Source of the DNA: an uncultured Methanoregula sp.
GTDB taxonomy: Archaea; Halobacteriota; Methanomicrobia; Methanomicrobiales; Methanospirillaceae
Assembly: GCF_963677065.1 (NCBI RefSeq)
Contig: NZ_OY781872.1
Coordinates: 177,419 to 241,418 of the forward strand
Length of the DNA: 64,000 bases
Direction of reading: 5' to 3'
Shown here piece by piece: positions 18,149 to 26,267 of this stretch. A model generated the notes under the pieces. The model was given only the letters and a program-made list of their open reading frames with translations, was not told where the DNA came from and did not search any database. The translations under genes were made by a program, and so were the position numbers. The stretch's first letter is position 1. Every line of letters starts with the position of its first letter.

Positions 18149-18772
18149 ATGACCGTACCAACGCCCGAGCCCAACGAGCGGGAAGGAACTGAGGAAGCCC
18201 GCCTGACGATACGGGAGGCAGTGTCCCGTTTCCGGGCGGCAGAGACCAAAGGCGCTCTCGGGATCCTGCTTGCGAAGGAGGTTCTGACCTACACTCTTTT
18301 CGATCTCCAGATAATCGGCGGAAGGCTCAACAGCGAGATCGAGAAACTCCCGTCTCCCTATAGGGAAGCCATCCGGCCCTATTTCCGCGAGCAGCTCTTC
18401 GGGAAGCACCACCGGCTCATCGGGGCTTACCGCACGGGAGCGTTCGCCCGCATGAATACGCCCCTCCGGGACCGGGAGCTCTTTCAGAAGTTCTGCGATA
18501 TTATACCGGAGGGCTGCTTCTCGTGGAACGACGTGCACGAAAGGAACCCGTACTTCAGGAACCCGAAGAACCGCCTCTTCTATTATCTCATCGCCGGGTT
18601 CACGATGTTCGTCCTCGACGAGCCGGGCCACCCGGTTGGCATGCCGTTCCCCGGGGGGTTCACGGTTGAACAGCGGGGATCCGATTATTACTGCCTGATC
18701 CGGGACAAGGAGAAGGAAGTTCCCTATTCCATCTGCAACTTCTGCCCGGCCATCCAGCAGGAAGACCGGTAA
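18149..18772 (+). CDS. DUF2115 (UPF0305) family protein
   Basis: A 207-residue protein of the DUF2115/UPF0305 family, found almost only in methanogens and of unknown role. The core includes LAKEVLTYTLFDLQIIGG, the RNPYFRNPKNRLFYYLIAGFTMFVL helix and a C-terminal cysteine pair (ICNFCPA) that could bind metal. The ATG at 18149 with GGGA just upstream is preferred; a GTG at 18131 in frame would add six residues. It stands between two genes with no clear operon partner. Confidence 0.75.
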   Translation: MTVPTPEPNEREGTEEARLTIREAVSRFRAAETKGALGILLAKEVLTYTLFDLQIIGGRLNSEIEKLPSPYREAIRPYFREQLFGKHHRLIGAYRTGAFARMNTPLRDRELFQKFCDIIPEGCFSWNDVHERNPYFRNPKNRLFYYLIAGFTMFVLDEPGHPVGMPFPGGFTVEQRGSDYYCLIRDKEKEVPYSICNFCPAIQQEDR

Positions 18773-19053
18773 ACCCGGCTGACCCGTATTCGCGCACCTG
18801 CGGGGGCATTCGGAAGAAAATCAGTCGTGCGCATGCCGGTGTTTTGGCCCATCACGCCCACGCATGCAGGGCAGTCCCGGGTGCAATTCCCCGAACCACT
18901 TTCCCTAGCAGACGGTATTTATCAAAGCGGAGTTGCCCCTGCTGCGCTTTTTCCTGTACCGGCAGGCGCCCGGGAGATTCCCATCTGTTTCCTGCGGGAT
19001 CCTGACTGTCAGTACGGGAAAGCATTTCTCCCGGTGCCAAAAACCCTGTACTG

Positions 19054-19395
19054 ATGACAGAGAACAAAGGATTGCTCTACGATCTGGCGCTCTTCAAGCA
19101 GCGCTATACCCGGGGTACTTCGTGGACCCAGATCCTGCTCAACTTCGGGATCATCACGGCAAACGCAAAACTCTTCGAGGATTTCTTCTACATCCACCTG
19201 GGACTGACCCTGCCGGAGGTCATAGCTCTCTCTGTTCCGGTCTATATCGCCATCTGCTACCTGATCGGGTTCTTTGACGAGCGGAGCGGGTTCTGGCATA
19301 TCGAGAACAACATGAATTACCGTTTCACGCCGAACTCTGAGGAGATGCTCTCCACCCTGAGGTACATCAGGGAGTACATCGACAAGAAAGCCTGA
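19054..19395 (+). CDS. Small membrane-associated hypothetical protein
   Basis: A 113-residue protein not recognised. One strong hydrophobic helix at about residues 53-71 (LPEVIALSVPVYIAICYLIGFF) is flanked by a charged N-terminal part and a C-terminal helical region ending in charged residues. The segment RYTRGTSWTQILLNFGIITANAKLFEDF looks like a conserved cytoplasmic domain. No enzyme motif is seen. The ribosome-binding site is poor. Confidence 0.6.
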   Translation: MTENKGLLYDLALFKQRYTRGTSWTQILLNFGIITANAKLFEDFFYIHLGLTLPEVIALSVPVYIAICYLIGFFDERSGFWHIENNMNYRFTPNSEEMLSTLRYIREYIDKKA

Positions 19396-19591
19396 CCGGC
19401 AGCGGTCAGCGCTCACCACTCTTTTTCCCTGCGGACTTTTTGAAAGGACAGCGGGGACCGCACAGGCCGGGTCATGACCATCAACCGTGCATAAATCGCT
19501 TTGGGGCAGTTATCCGATCGGAAACGGGAACGCCGGGCGACCGGATTCAAAAGATGAGATAAAGAGGTTATTTTTGAAAAGTTGTAACGTG

Positions 19592-19855
19592 TCAGTCCAG
19601 AGGGATCGTTTCCAGCTGGGACACGAGCTCCCAGATCCGTGTCCGCGCATGAATAGGCATATTGGGATCATTGGAGATTTCATCAATCTTGGAGATTGCT
19701 TCCGCGGCGCGCAGCCCCATCGCCTTGGAATTGTTCAATAGCAGCGTCCGGGTCTCGTCAGCTACGCGCCGGATATTTCTGGGAATTGAGCTGTCTTCCT
19801 GAACGTGCTGCAACATCAGGATACAGTTTTCCATAGTTTTTTCAGGGTTGGGCAT
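19592..19855 (-). CDS. UPF0147 family protein
   Basis: An 87-residue all-helical protein of UPF0147, an archaeal family of unknown function. Characteristic are the [20 protein letters not shown] segment, [15 protein letters not shown] and the closing IWELVSQLE helix. GGTGAT lies four bases before the ATG. It is divergent from the zinc-ribbon gene at 19935, and the 80-bp gap probably holds both promoters. Confidence 0.9.
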   Translation of the reverse strand: MPNPEKTMENCILMLQHVQEDSSIPRNIRRVADETRTLLLNNSKAMGLRAAEAISKIDEISNDPNMPIHARTRIWELVSQLETIPLD

Positions 19856-19934
19856 GGTATCACCTACCTGGGTACCTGTAGTTAATATGCGTGACCGGCA
19901 TATATAGGTTGAATATCAAACCGACGGTGAACCC

Positions 19935-20365
19935 ATGCCTGCACGAAAAGAAGACGAAATTATGGCCGAGTACCTCCTCAAGGGGGAAAGATGCTCGAGA
20001 AGACCTGCAAGACCTGCGGCTGCCCGCTCTTTGAAGTAAAAGGGAAGACCGTCTGCGTGGTCTGTGCAGAGAACGCGATCGCATCCGGTGCGCGCCCAGA
20101 GGCCCCTGCAACGGCAGCAGCCGGGGCGCCCGCTGCCCATTCCCACCATGCCCACGAACATGGCGAAGCCTGCTCCTGCGGCGCTGACCACGATGAGGAA
20201 TCCTGCGGCTGCGATGACGACGGGGGACTTACCGAGGAACTCGCGTTTACCGTCCACTCGCTCTGCCTGCGCATCCAGAACGAGAAGGACCCGGAGCGCG
20301 TCCTTGTCCTGATGAATGCGATCAAGAGCGGGACCGAAGCGCTGGAAGTGCTCTGCCGGCTTTAA
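19935..20365 (+). CDS. Zinc-ribbon protein of Sjogren's syndrome/scleroderma autoantigen 1 family, with an apparent frameshift
   Basis: The family starts with a short helix followed by LLxGGKML and a zinc ribbon. Here the ATG at 19935, with GGTGA upstream, encodes a good N-terminus (RKEDEIMAEYLLKG), but the frame then runs to a stop 34 codons in. The zinc ribbon and the rest (LEKTCKTCGCPLF...CVVCAENA) are encoded from 19991 in another frame. Adding one G to the five-G run at 19982-19986 would join both parts as LLKGGKMLEKTC. The later part has a His/Cys-rich insert and a helical C-terminus. It is either a sequencing or mutation slip, programmed slippage, or a functional gene restarting at 19991. 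Confidence 0.75.
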
Positions 20366-20454
20366 TTTTTTATTGCAGGGTACCCCGGAACCTGCCTTTT
20401 ACAGATCCCGGGTGCCCTGCAATCCGGTCTTGATCTGAACATGACCCCCTCCTG

Positions 20455-21672
20455 ATGGCGACAGGTATGACGTCCTGGCACGACCGCGCCCTGATCTGGC
20501 ACCTCTCCCTCCTGGGATTCTTTGCCATCTTTTCTACAACCATCTCCAAGAACCCGGTGCTTCCCCTGTTTGTCCAGGCCCTGGGCGGGGGAGACTCGGT
20601 GCTCGGCCTTATCGCGGCGGTATCCCCGCTCGCCGGCATCCTCTTCTCGTTCCCCGTGGGGGTTATTGCGGATCATATCGGCAAACGGCGCCTGCTGGTT
20701 GTATCCGGCATCGTCTTTCTCCTGGCTCCCGTGCTCTATCTTTTTGTCACCGATCCGCTCTGGCTGATCCCGGTCCGGTTCTTCCACGGGACGGCAACCG
20801 CCATCCTGGGGCCGGTTGTATCCGCCATCATTGCCGAACGGTTCCCGTCAGTAAAAGGCGAGATGCTGGGAAGGTACTCCTCGGCCACGCTCATCGGCCG
20901 CACCCTGGCACCGCTTGTCGGCGGGATCATCATCTCGGTATTTCTGTTTCTTCCGGGTCTCGTCCCGTACCGGATGGTGTACGTTGCTGCAGCGCTTGCC
21001 GCAATTCCCGTGCTGTACCTGACCCTGGTGTACCGGGAAGCGCAGCCCGGGACGCTTTCCGTGCCGGGATTTGCTGCGTTCAGGGAAAGTCTTGTCACGT
21101 TCGTCACCAACAACCGCCTGCGGGCGACAGCGATGGCTGATATGGCAACGTATTTTGTTTTCGGCGCATTCGAGACTTTCCTGCCGGTGTACCTCTACTC
21201 GCTCGGCTTTGGCGCCTGGCAGATCGGGATCATCTTTGCGGTCCAGGTACTGATCATTGCTCTCTCCAAACCAGTCTTCGGGAGGATTGCCGACCGCATC
21301 GACAAGCGCCTCCAGATAGGCGCGGGACTGCTCGTTACCGGGTGTGCGGCTGCGCTGATCCCGTTCACACCCGGTTTTATTGGCCTTCTCATAGTGAGCA
21401 CCCTGTTCGGGGCTGGTATTTCCCTCTCGACGGTTGCAACCAGCGCGTATGTTGCCGACGTTGCAAAGAAAGAACAGCTCGGGGCATCGATGGGTGCTCT
21501 CTCATCGATCATGGACATCGGGCATTCGGCCGGGCCGCTGTTTACGGGAATTATCATCACCATGGCCGGCTATACGGAAGGATTCCTTGCCGGCTTTGCG
21601 CTCACGCTGGTCGTTACTGCAATCTTTGTCCTGTCCGTGCGGGGCAGACCCGCGGGAACTGCCGGGCAATAA
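20455..21672 (+). CDS. MFS transporter (multidrug/sugar efflux type)
   Basis: A 405-residue major facilitator with 12 predicted helices. The motif A-like loop between helices 2 and 3 is GVIADHIGKRRLLV, repeated between helices 8 and 9 as GRIADRIDKRLQIG, and the helix 4 region is ARFFHG-like (VRFFHGTATAILGPV). The substrate cannot be read from the sequence. No regulator or partner gene is adjacent. A run of seven T follows its stop, consistent with a terminator. Confidence 0.88.
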   Translation: MATGMTSWHDRALIWHLSLLGFFAIFSTTISKNPVLPLFVQALGGGDSVLGLIAAVSPLAGILFSFPVGVIADHIGKRRLLVVSGIVFLLAPVLYLFVTDPLWLIPVRFFHGTATAILGPVVSAIIAERFPSVKGEMLGRYSSATLIGRTLAPLVGGIIISVFLFLPGLVPYRMVYVAAALAAIPVLYLTLVYREAQPGTLSVPGFAAFRESLVTFVTNNRLRATAMADMATYFVFGAFETFLPVYLYSLGFGAWQIGIIFAVQVLIIALSKPVFGRIADRIDKRLQIGAGLLVTGCAAALIPFTPGFIGLLIVSTLFGAGISLSTVATSAYVADVAKKEQLGASMGALSSIMDIGHSAGPLFTGIIITMAGYTEGFLAGFALTLVVTAIFVLSVRGRPAGTAGQ

Positions 21673-21750
21673 CTTCCAAAAGGATTCTTTTTTTCACGCG
21701 GCCCCTGCCGGAAAATTTTCAATCGCGATCTGAGGGTGTCAGACAACGAA

Positions 21751-21780
21751 CCGTGGCACGGATAATTATCCGTGCCGCGG
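21751..21780. repeat. 30-bp inverted repeat, perfect over its central 22 bp
   Basis: The right arm is the reverse complement of the left: the central arm GGCACGGATAA pairs without mismatch with the following 11 bases. Outside it, CCGT pairs with GCGG with one T-G position, which would be a wobble in RNA. It lies 79 bp after the MFS stop in non-coding DNA. Confidence 0.85.
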
Positions 21781-22062
21781 ATGTACAACTGACACATTTC
21801 CATTTTTTCCGGCGTGAGCGATCCGGTAGATCAACCGGACCCTGCCTGAAAAAAAGTGAGCAGGGGGTTGGGGGTCGATTGAAAAATTTCCGGGCGCAAG
21901 TGGGGGGGTCCGATCATTTTTGAAACATGAAGGCGGGGGGGTTACCCGGGGACCCCCCTATCCAGATCTGGTAATGCACGCGTATTGCACACGGAAAACG
22001 GTTCCCGGTCCGGCATTCTTCCAGGGGAGCATGTCAGACGATCCCTACTCAATTCTGATCAG

Positions 22063-22085
22063 GGGGGGTCAGCGGGAGACCCCCC
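22063..22085. repeat. G/C-run hairpin
   Basis: GGGGGGTC at 22063-22070 and GACCCCCC at 22078-22085 form an 8-bp perfect stem around the loop AGCGGGA. A similar but imperfect pairing of G-run and C-run is at 21935-21958. Confidence 0.6.
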
Positions 22086-22228
22086 ATATGATTAACACCG
22101 GGCTTGAGAGAATGGAAGATTGTCCGGGACGCACCACTATGAAAAACCCATGAACATAATTTCAATGCAATGCTCCCCTGCTGCTTCGCAGGGTCGTGTC
22201 TGGGCAGATTACCGGATTTGATAATTAA

Positions 22229-22271
22229 GTAATTGAGGCCGCCACGGGGCGCCCTTCGGGGCAGTGGCAGG
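22229..22271. repeat. 43-bp structured repeat, copy A
   Basis: Matches 39 of 43 positions of copy B at 26163-26205. A 5-bp stem GCCAC/GTGGC (22241-22245 with 22264-22268) encloses a GC-rich core with the small hairpin CCC-TTC-GGG. In copy B one pair of the stem changes from A-T to G-C, so base pairing is kept. It lies 48 bp past the 3' end of the hef fragment on the minus strand. Confidence 0.75.
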
Positions 22272-22319
22272 AGATCACTAATAAGGATCCGGACATCCGC
22301 ATCGGTAATTGTGTCCGGT

Positions 22320-22511
22320 TCATCCATACACATTCACGCACAACTCGGACACGCGCTGCACCATCTTCTTCCCGATCCCATTTTATTGCAACCAGTTTCT
22401 CAAGAACAGTATCGCCTGTATCGAACCGTAATGCCCGTGCAGCATCCGGGCAATCTTCATCCTGATATCGGGAAATGACGGAACTATGAACACCTGTTCA
22501 TCAACAGTGAA
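22320..22511 (-). pseudogene. Decayed duplicate of the hef C-terminus (helix-hairpin-helix end)
   Basis: Read on the minus strand, the end of this stretch encodes GIGKKMVQRVSELCVNVYG before a TGA, against GIGEKTAQRVFELCRKVYG at the end of the intact hef gene 1.4 kb away. DNA similarity continues upstream through the region matching hef FPDIGMKNARLLL, to about 22511, but with an extra base near 22383, a short deletion near 22412 and an in-frame stop. It has the same orientation as hef. It is a remnant of a duplicated or older hef copy, not a functional gene. Confidence 0.8.
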
Positions 22512-22684
22512 AAAGATCGGGACATCCACATCGGCAGTCAGGACCGCAAATCAGCCGTAATGACGCCCGGGAGCTGGGATCCGGCTGTGCATGAAAAATA
22601 TCATCCCCTGTCTGCTATGCCTTCCCATAACTATTTGAACCAGTGTAATGGATGACCAGTATCAACAGGAGACCAGGATTTCCC

Positions 22685-23590
22685 ATGTCCAGACCATTCA
22701 CTATCGATAAGGTCCTGCCCACAACGGTTGTAGGCAGTTATCCGGTTGTCAAAGCCGGTGGACTCCGGGGTATTTTTGACCCGCTCCATGCCGCAGTCGA
22801 AACCGCAGTTGCCGACCAGATTAAGGCTGGCATCGATATCATCTCCGATGGCCAGGTCCGGGGGGATATGATCAGTGCCTTTACGTCGAAACTTCCCGGT
22901 GTCCGCGACCAGGAAGTGATCGGGAAGATCCAGCCCGCGGCCGGTGCAATCACGGCACACGATACGAAATATGCTCTCTCGAAATCCGCCCGCGTGAAAG
23001 GGATCATCACCGGCCCGTCCACGCTTGCCCATGGCCTGCACCTCAGCACCCACATGTACCGGAACAAGGAGGAGGTTGCCCTCGATCTTGCCGCGGCTCT
23101 TGTCATTGAGGCCCGGAGCCTTGAGGCTGCCGGTGTAACCCTGCTCCAGGTCGATGAGCCGATTCTGTCGACCGGTGTCGCAGACCTTGCAACAGGGAAG
23201 CGGGCGGTGGAGATGATCGCCTCTTCGGTCGGGATCCCCACGTGCATGCATGTCTGTGGCAATACATCCGGCATAATTGATGAACTGCTGAAGTTCGATG
23301 TCAGCGTGCTTGATCTCGAATTCTCGAACAACCAGGCAAACCTCGACACCCTCTCGCACCGGGACCTATCCGGGAAGATGCTCGGCTTCGGGTGCGTAGA
23401 CTCATCATCGGAGGCGGTCGAGACGGTGCCTGAGATAAAGAAGCGCATCGAGAAGGCTGTTGAATATTTCAACCCGAAGATCCTCCTGATCGACCCGGAC
23501 TGTGGTATGCGGATGCGGAGCCGGGAATCCGCCTTTTTGAAGCTGAAGAACATGTGCGATGCAGCCAGTGAAGTCAGGACTGGGCTGTAA
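22685..23590 (+). CDS. metE: Methionine synthase, MetE-core type (methylcobalamin:homocysteine methyltransferase)
   Basis: A 301-residue protein corresponding to the C-terminal half of cobalamin-independent methionine synthase, as in methanogens, where methylcobalamin is thought to be the methyl donor. The N-terminal PTTVVGSYP motif, zinc ligands in CMHVCGNTS and DPDCGMRMR, and the conserved LQVDEP motif are present. The bacterial N-terminal repeat is absent, as expected. The ATG at 22685 opens the family's first strand; an ATG at 22652 in frame would add 11 unlikely residues. The gene sits between the hef fragment and intact hef. Confidence 0.9.
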   Translation: MSRPFTIDKVLPTTVVGSYPVVKAGGLRGIFDPLHAAVETAVADQIKAGIDIISDGQVRGDMISAFTSKLPGVRDQEVIGKIQPAAGAITAHDTKYALSKSARVKGIITGPSTLAHGLHLSTHMYRNKEEVALDLAAALVIEARSLEAAGVTLLQVDEPILSTGVADLATGKRAVEMIASSVGIPTCMHVCGNTSGIIDELLKFDVSVLDLEFSNNQANLDTLSHRDLSGKMLGFGCVDSSSEAVETVPEIKKRIEKAVEYFNPKILLIDPDCGMRMRSRESAFLKLKNMCDAASEVRTGL

Positions 23591-23717
23591 CCTTCCCGTT
23601 ATTTTGCCCATGGATCTGATCCCAGGAAATACTATATTGAGGATTAACGGAAGGGAGGAGGGTCAAAGGTAATCGGTAAGAGGGTTTTTTGTGAGATTCA
23701 CGGGGACTTTCGGGGCA

Positions 23718-25955
23718 TCACCCGTATACCTTCCGGCACAGCTCGAACACCCGCTGCGCCGTCTTCTCCCCGATTCCCTTTATCGCCACCAGCTCTTCGA
23801 GGGAAGCATTGGCAATTGCCTGGATCGATCCGAAATGGGCAAGCAGCAGCCGGGCGTTCTTCATCCCGATATCGGGGAATGCCGAGACAATGTACTCCTG
23901 CTCCTCGCGTACCGATGAATGCGTCTTGTGCGGGTGGAGCTTGCGCTCGCCCCTCTCTCCCTCTTCGCGCTTTGCCAGCACCATGAGCATCTGGGCCGTG
24001 TCCTGCTCATCGCGGGTGAAGAGAAGGGTCACACCCATGTCCACCGTGAGGGCCGCGAGCACGCCCTTGATGGCGTTCGGGTGAAGATCCCGCTGGGTAT
24101 AGAGATCGCCGCCTTCCACTATCAGCACCGGCCGGGGGACCGCCTCGGCCATCGCCTTCACCTGGCCGAGAAGGTCGCGCTCGATGAGAGTATCCACGAA
24201 GTCGCGGGCGGTCTTGCGCTCAACCAGGATCCGGTCGCCGATGGCATAATCCCCATGGGGAAGCCGTTCGAGCCGGATGGCAGCCCCCATACCGGAGAGC
24301 ACTTCGACAACCTTTGAGGATGTCTCGCGATCATCGATGATAATTTTCGGACCCTGCGGCGTAAATTCCTCAATCTCTGCCGGGTCGTTTATGATCGGTT
24401 TCTGCACGGTAGCCATCATATTCCCCATCGAGCGCATGCTCTTGTGCATCATCTTCTCTTTTGCCGTACTGACGTGGCGGAAGACCTCATCGGAGGTTCC
24501 CTTGGTGACGAGAACGATGACCCGTCCGGCACCATGCCGTCCCGTCCGTCCCTTGCGCTGGATGGACCGGATCTCTGAGGGCACCGCTTCGTAAAAGATC
24601 ACCAGGTCCGTTGACGGGACATCAAGCCCCTCTTCTCCCACCGAGGTGGCAATCAGGACCTTGAACTCTCCCGAGCGGAACCGGCCCAGAGCCGCAATCT
24701 GCTTCTTCTGGGAGAGCCCTTTCTCGGCATCCTTTGTGGCCTGGCCTACGAACCGTTCGGATACGATCCCGTGGGATGCAAGATAATCCACCAGCAGCTG
24801 GACGGTATCCCGGTACGTGGCAAAGATGATGATCCGGCTGTCCGGGAACTGTTCGAGCTGGTCGCGGACAAGACCGAGCGTCATCTCCATCTTCGGGTGG
24901 AGCTCGTGCGTCCATTCCGTGGACCGGCTGAAGAGCTCCTGGAAGGAGCGGTCGGCCACGAGCCGCTGGCTGGCCTTGCTCCCGCCGGCCCCCTTGCCCT
25001 CGGCAACGAGTTTGGCAAGATACCCTTTGAGCACGCCGCTTCCCTGCGATTCGGCCAGCATCACGGCGTGCTTGAGTTTCATGCATTCGGCATAGACCGA
25101 TGCTGCGGAGTATCCCGCCGGGTCCCGGTTCGCGATCCGCTGCTGGATCTGGGCATTGATCGCGTTGAGCTCCCGCATCGAGAGTTTTTCCCGCTTTGGG
25201 ACCGTGAAATGGAGCGATGCGAGCAGGGCTAGCCGTTCCTCAATGAGCCCGTTGATGGTGTGGATGGCCACTTTGAGTTCCGGAGGAAGGCTGATATTGA
25301 TGTATTCCAGGTCCCGCTCGAAGACATAGGGCCTGACATCCGGGTCATCCTCGGTCCGGGTCTCGACCTGCTCGATCCCGAGGTTCGCACAGACCTCCTG
25401 CACTTTCTCCTGCGCCCCGCCGGGCGACGCGGTCATGGCGAGAAGGCGCGGTTTTGCAGCCGTTGCAAGATAGCGCTGGGCAAGGAAGACATACGCGTAA
25501 TTGCCCACCGCCCGGTGACATTCGTCCACTACGAGAAGCGTGACATCGTTCAGCGTATACCGGCCGGCTATCACGTCGTTCTTGATGACCTGGGGGGTAG
25601 CCAGGATGACGGTAGCCCGGTTCCAGTCCGCAGTCCGTTCATCGGGAGGAGCTTCGCCCGTGAACATGACAAACGGCGAACCGGCTTCCCCTTCCGGAGT
25701 TTTCACGAGCAGATACTGCGAGAAATAGCGCAGGTGCTGCTCCACGAGCGGCTTTGTCGGGGCGAGCATCAGGATCTTTCCCCCCTCGTTGTAGAGCCGG
25801 GAGGCTGCAACGATAAGGGCGACTGCGGTCTTGCCAAGCCCTGTTGGCAGGATCACCATCGTGTTGCCGTCCAGCGCCCGCATGGCTACCGAGAGCTGGT
25901 ACTCCCGTTTCTCAAGGGAGTCCGGTTTTATCAGGGGGTGGCTGATGAAACTCAT
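23718..25955 (-). CDS. hef: Hef helicase-nuclease (archaeal FANCM/XPF homolog)
   Basis: A 745-residue Hef that acts on stalled replication forks. The SF2 helicase half has Walker A ILPTGLGKTAVAL, the DECH box (VVDECHRAVGNYAY) and motif VI QRKGRTGRHGAG. The ERCC4 nuclease half has IIDDRETSSKVVEVL, HGDYAIGD and VERKTARDF (GDX-ERK active site), and two C-terminal helix-hairpin-helix motifs close the protein (FPDIGMKNARLL, IKGIGEKTAQRV). Both halves appear intact, as in Pyrococcus Hef. A degenerate copy of the last 60 codons lies at 22320-22511. Confidence 0.95.
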   Translation of the reverse strand: MSFISHPLIKPDSLEKREYQLSVAMRALDGNTMVILPTGLGKTAVALIVAASRLYNEGGKILMLAPTKPLVEQHLRYFSQYLLVKTPEGEAGSPFVMFTGEAPPDERTADWNRATVILATPQVIKNDVIAGRYTLNDVTLLVVDECHRAVGNYAYVFLAQRYLATAAKPRLLAMTASPGGAQEKVQEVCANLGIEQVETRTEDDPDVRPYVFERDLEYINISLPPELKVAIHTINGLIEERLALLASLHFTVPKREKLSMRELNAINAQIQQRIANRDPAGYSAASVYAECMKLKHAVMLAESQGSGVLKGYLAKLVAEGKGAGGSKASQRLVADRSFQELFSRSTEWTHELHPKMEMTLGLVRDQLEQFPDSRIIIFATYRDTVQLLVDYLASHGIVSERFVGQATKDAEKGLSQKKQIAALGRFRSGEFKVLIATSVGEEGLDVPSTDLVIFYEAVPSEIRSIQRKGRTGRHGAGRVIVLVTKGTSDEVFRHVSTAKEKMMHKSMRSMGNMMATVQKPIINDPAEIEEFTPQGPKIIIDDRETSSKVVEVLSGMGAAIRLERLPHGDYAIGDRILVERKTARDFVDTLIERDLLGQVKAMAEAVPRPVLIVEGGDLYTQRDLHPNAIKGVLAALTVDMGVTLLFTRDEQDTAQMLMVLAKREEGERGERKLHPHKTHSSVREEQEYIVSAFPDIGMKNARLLLAHFGSIQAIANASLEELVAIKGIGEKTAQRVFELCRKVYG

Positions 25956-25984
25956 GTATCTGTGTGTGGGTTGGCGTGGATGAG

Positions 25985-25993
25985 TAATATAGG
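25985..25993 (-). promoter_or_regulatory. TATA box of hef
   Basis: On the minus strand CCTATATTA lies about 33 bp before the hef ATG, giving a short leader. Confidence 0.5.
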
Positions 25994-26162
25994 AATTTGT
26001 GCTTCAGAAAACCGGTTCTGATTCCATATAGTATGAGAGTGACCCCCTCATTCCCCCAGAGGGGGAGGCAACCCAAGGGGAGCATCCCCTTGACCCCCCG
26101 ATTTTTTCTCCTGGTTAAATACTAAAAAGATGGCAGAACAAGTCGCTTATGTTAATAAAAAG

Positions 26163-26205
26163 GTAATTGAGGCCGCCGCGGGGCGCCCTTCGGGGTGGCG
26201 GCAGG
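26163..26205. repeat. 43-bp structured repeat, copy B
   Basis: Second copy of the element at 22229-22271, in the same orientation. Stem GCCGC/GCGGC at 26175-26179 and 26198-26202. It lies 63 bp downstream of the glyS stop on the minus strand, mirroring copy A, which lies downstream of the hef fragment. Confidence 0.75.
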
Positions 26206-26267
26206 CATCGTAACGGGGGGAAAGGGCATCAGCCCCCATCACTATTTCAGAAAAAAATAAGAATCGA

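Larger units (their letters stand above)
21673..22684. other. Gene-poor 1-kb tract with palindromes, a structured repeat and a decayed hef fragment
   Basis: No convincing protein gene is seen between the MFS gene and metE. It starts with a T-run at 21686-21692 (terminator of the MFS gene). Then come a 30-bp palindrome (21751-21780), several G-runs paired with C-runs (21935-21958, 22063-22085), a 43-bp repeat (22229-22271) and a decayed copy of the hef 3' end (22320-22511). Confidence 0.6.
25956..26267. other. 312-bp intergenic region with hairpins and repeat copy B
   Basis: Between the hef start and the glyS 3' end. It holds the hef promoter (about 25985-25993), two stems in a GC-rich patch (CCCCC-AGA-GGGGG at 26053-26065 and AAGGGG-AGCAT-CCCCTT at 26075-26091) followed by a run of six T at 26102-26107, and the 43-bp repeat at 26163-26205. 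No protein gene is evident. Confidence 0.6.

Noticed and set aside
21920..22153. 77-codon plus-strand frame in the same tract
   Set aside because: No ribosome-binding site; it crosses G-run hairpins and shows no family signal.
22049..22333. 94-codon minus-strand frame in the gene-poor tract
   Set aside because: It runs through the 43-bp repeat and the hairpins, has no ribosome-binding site and no sequence like a protein.
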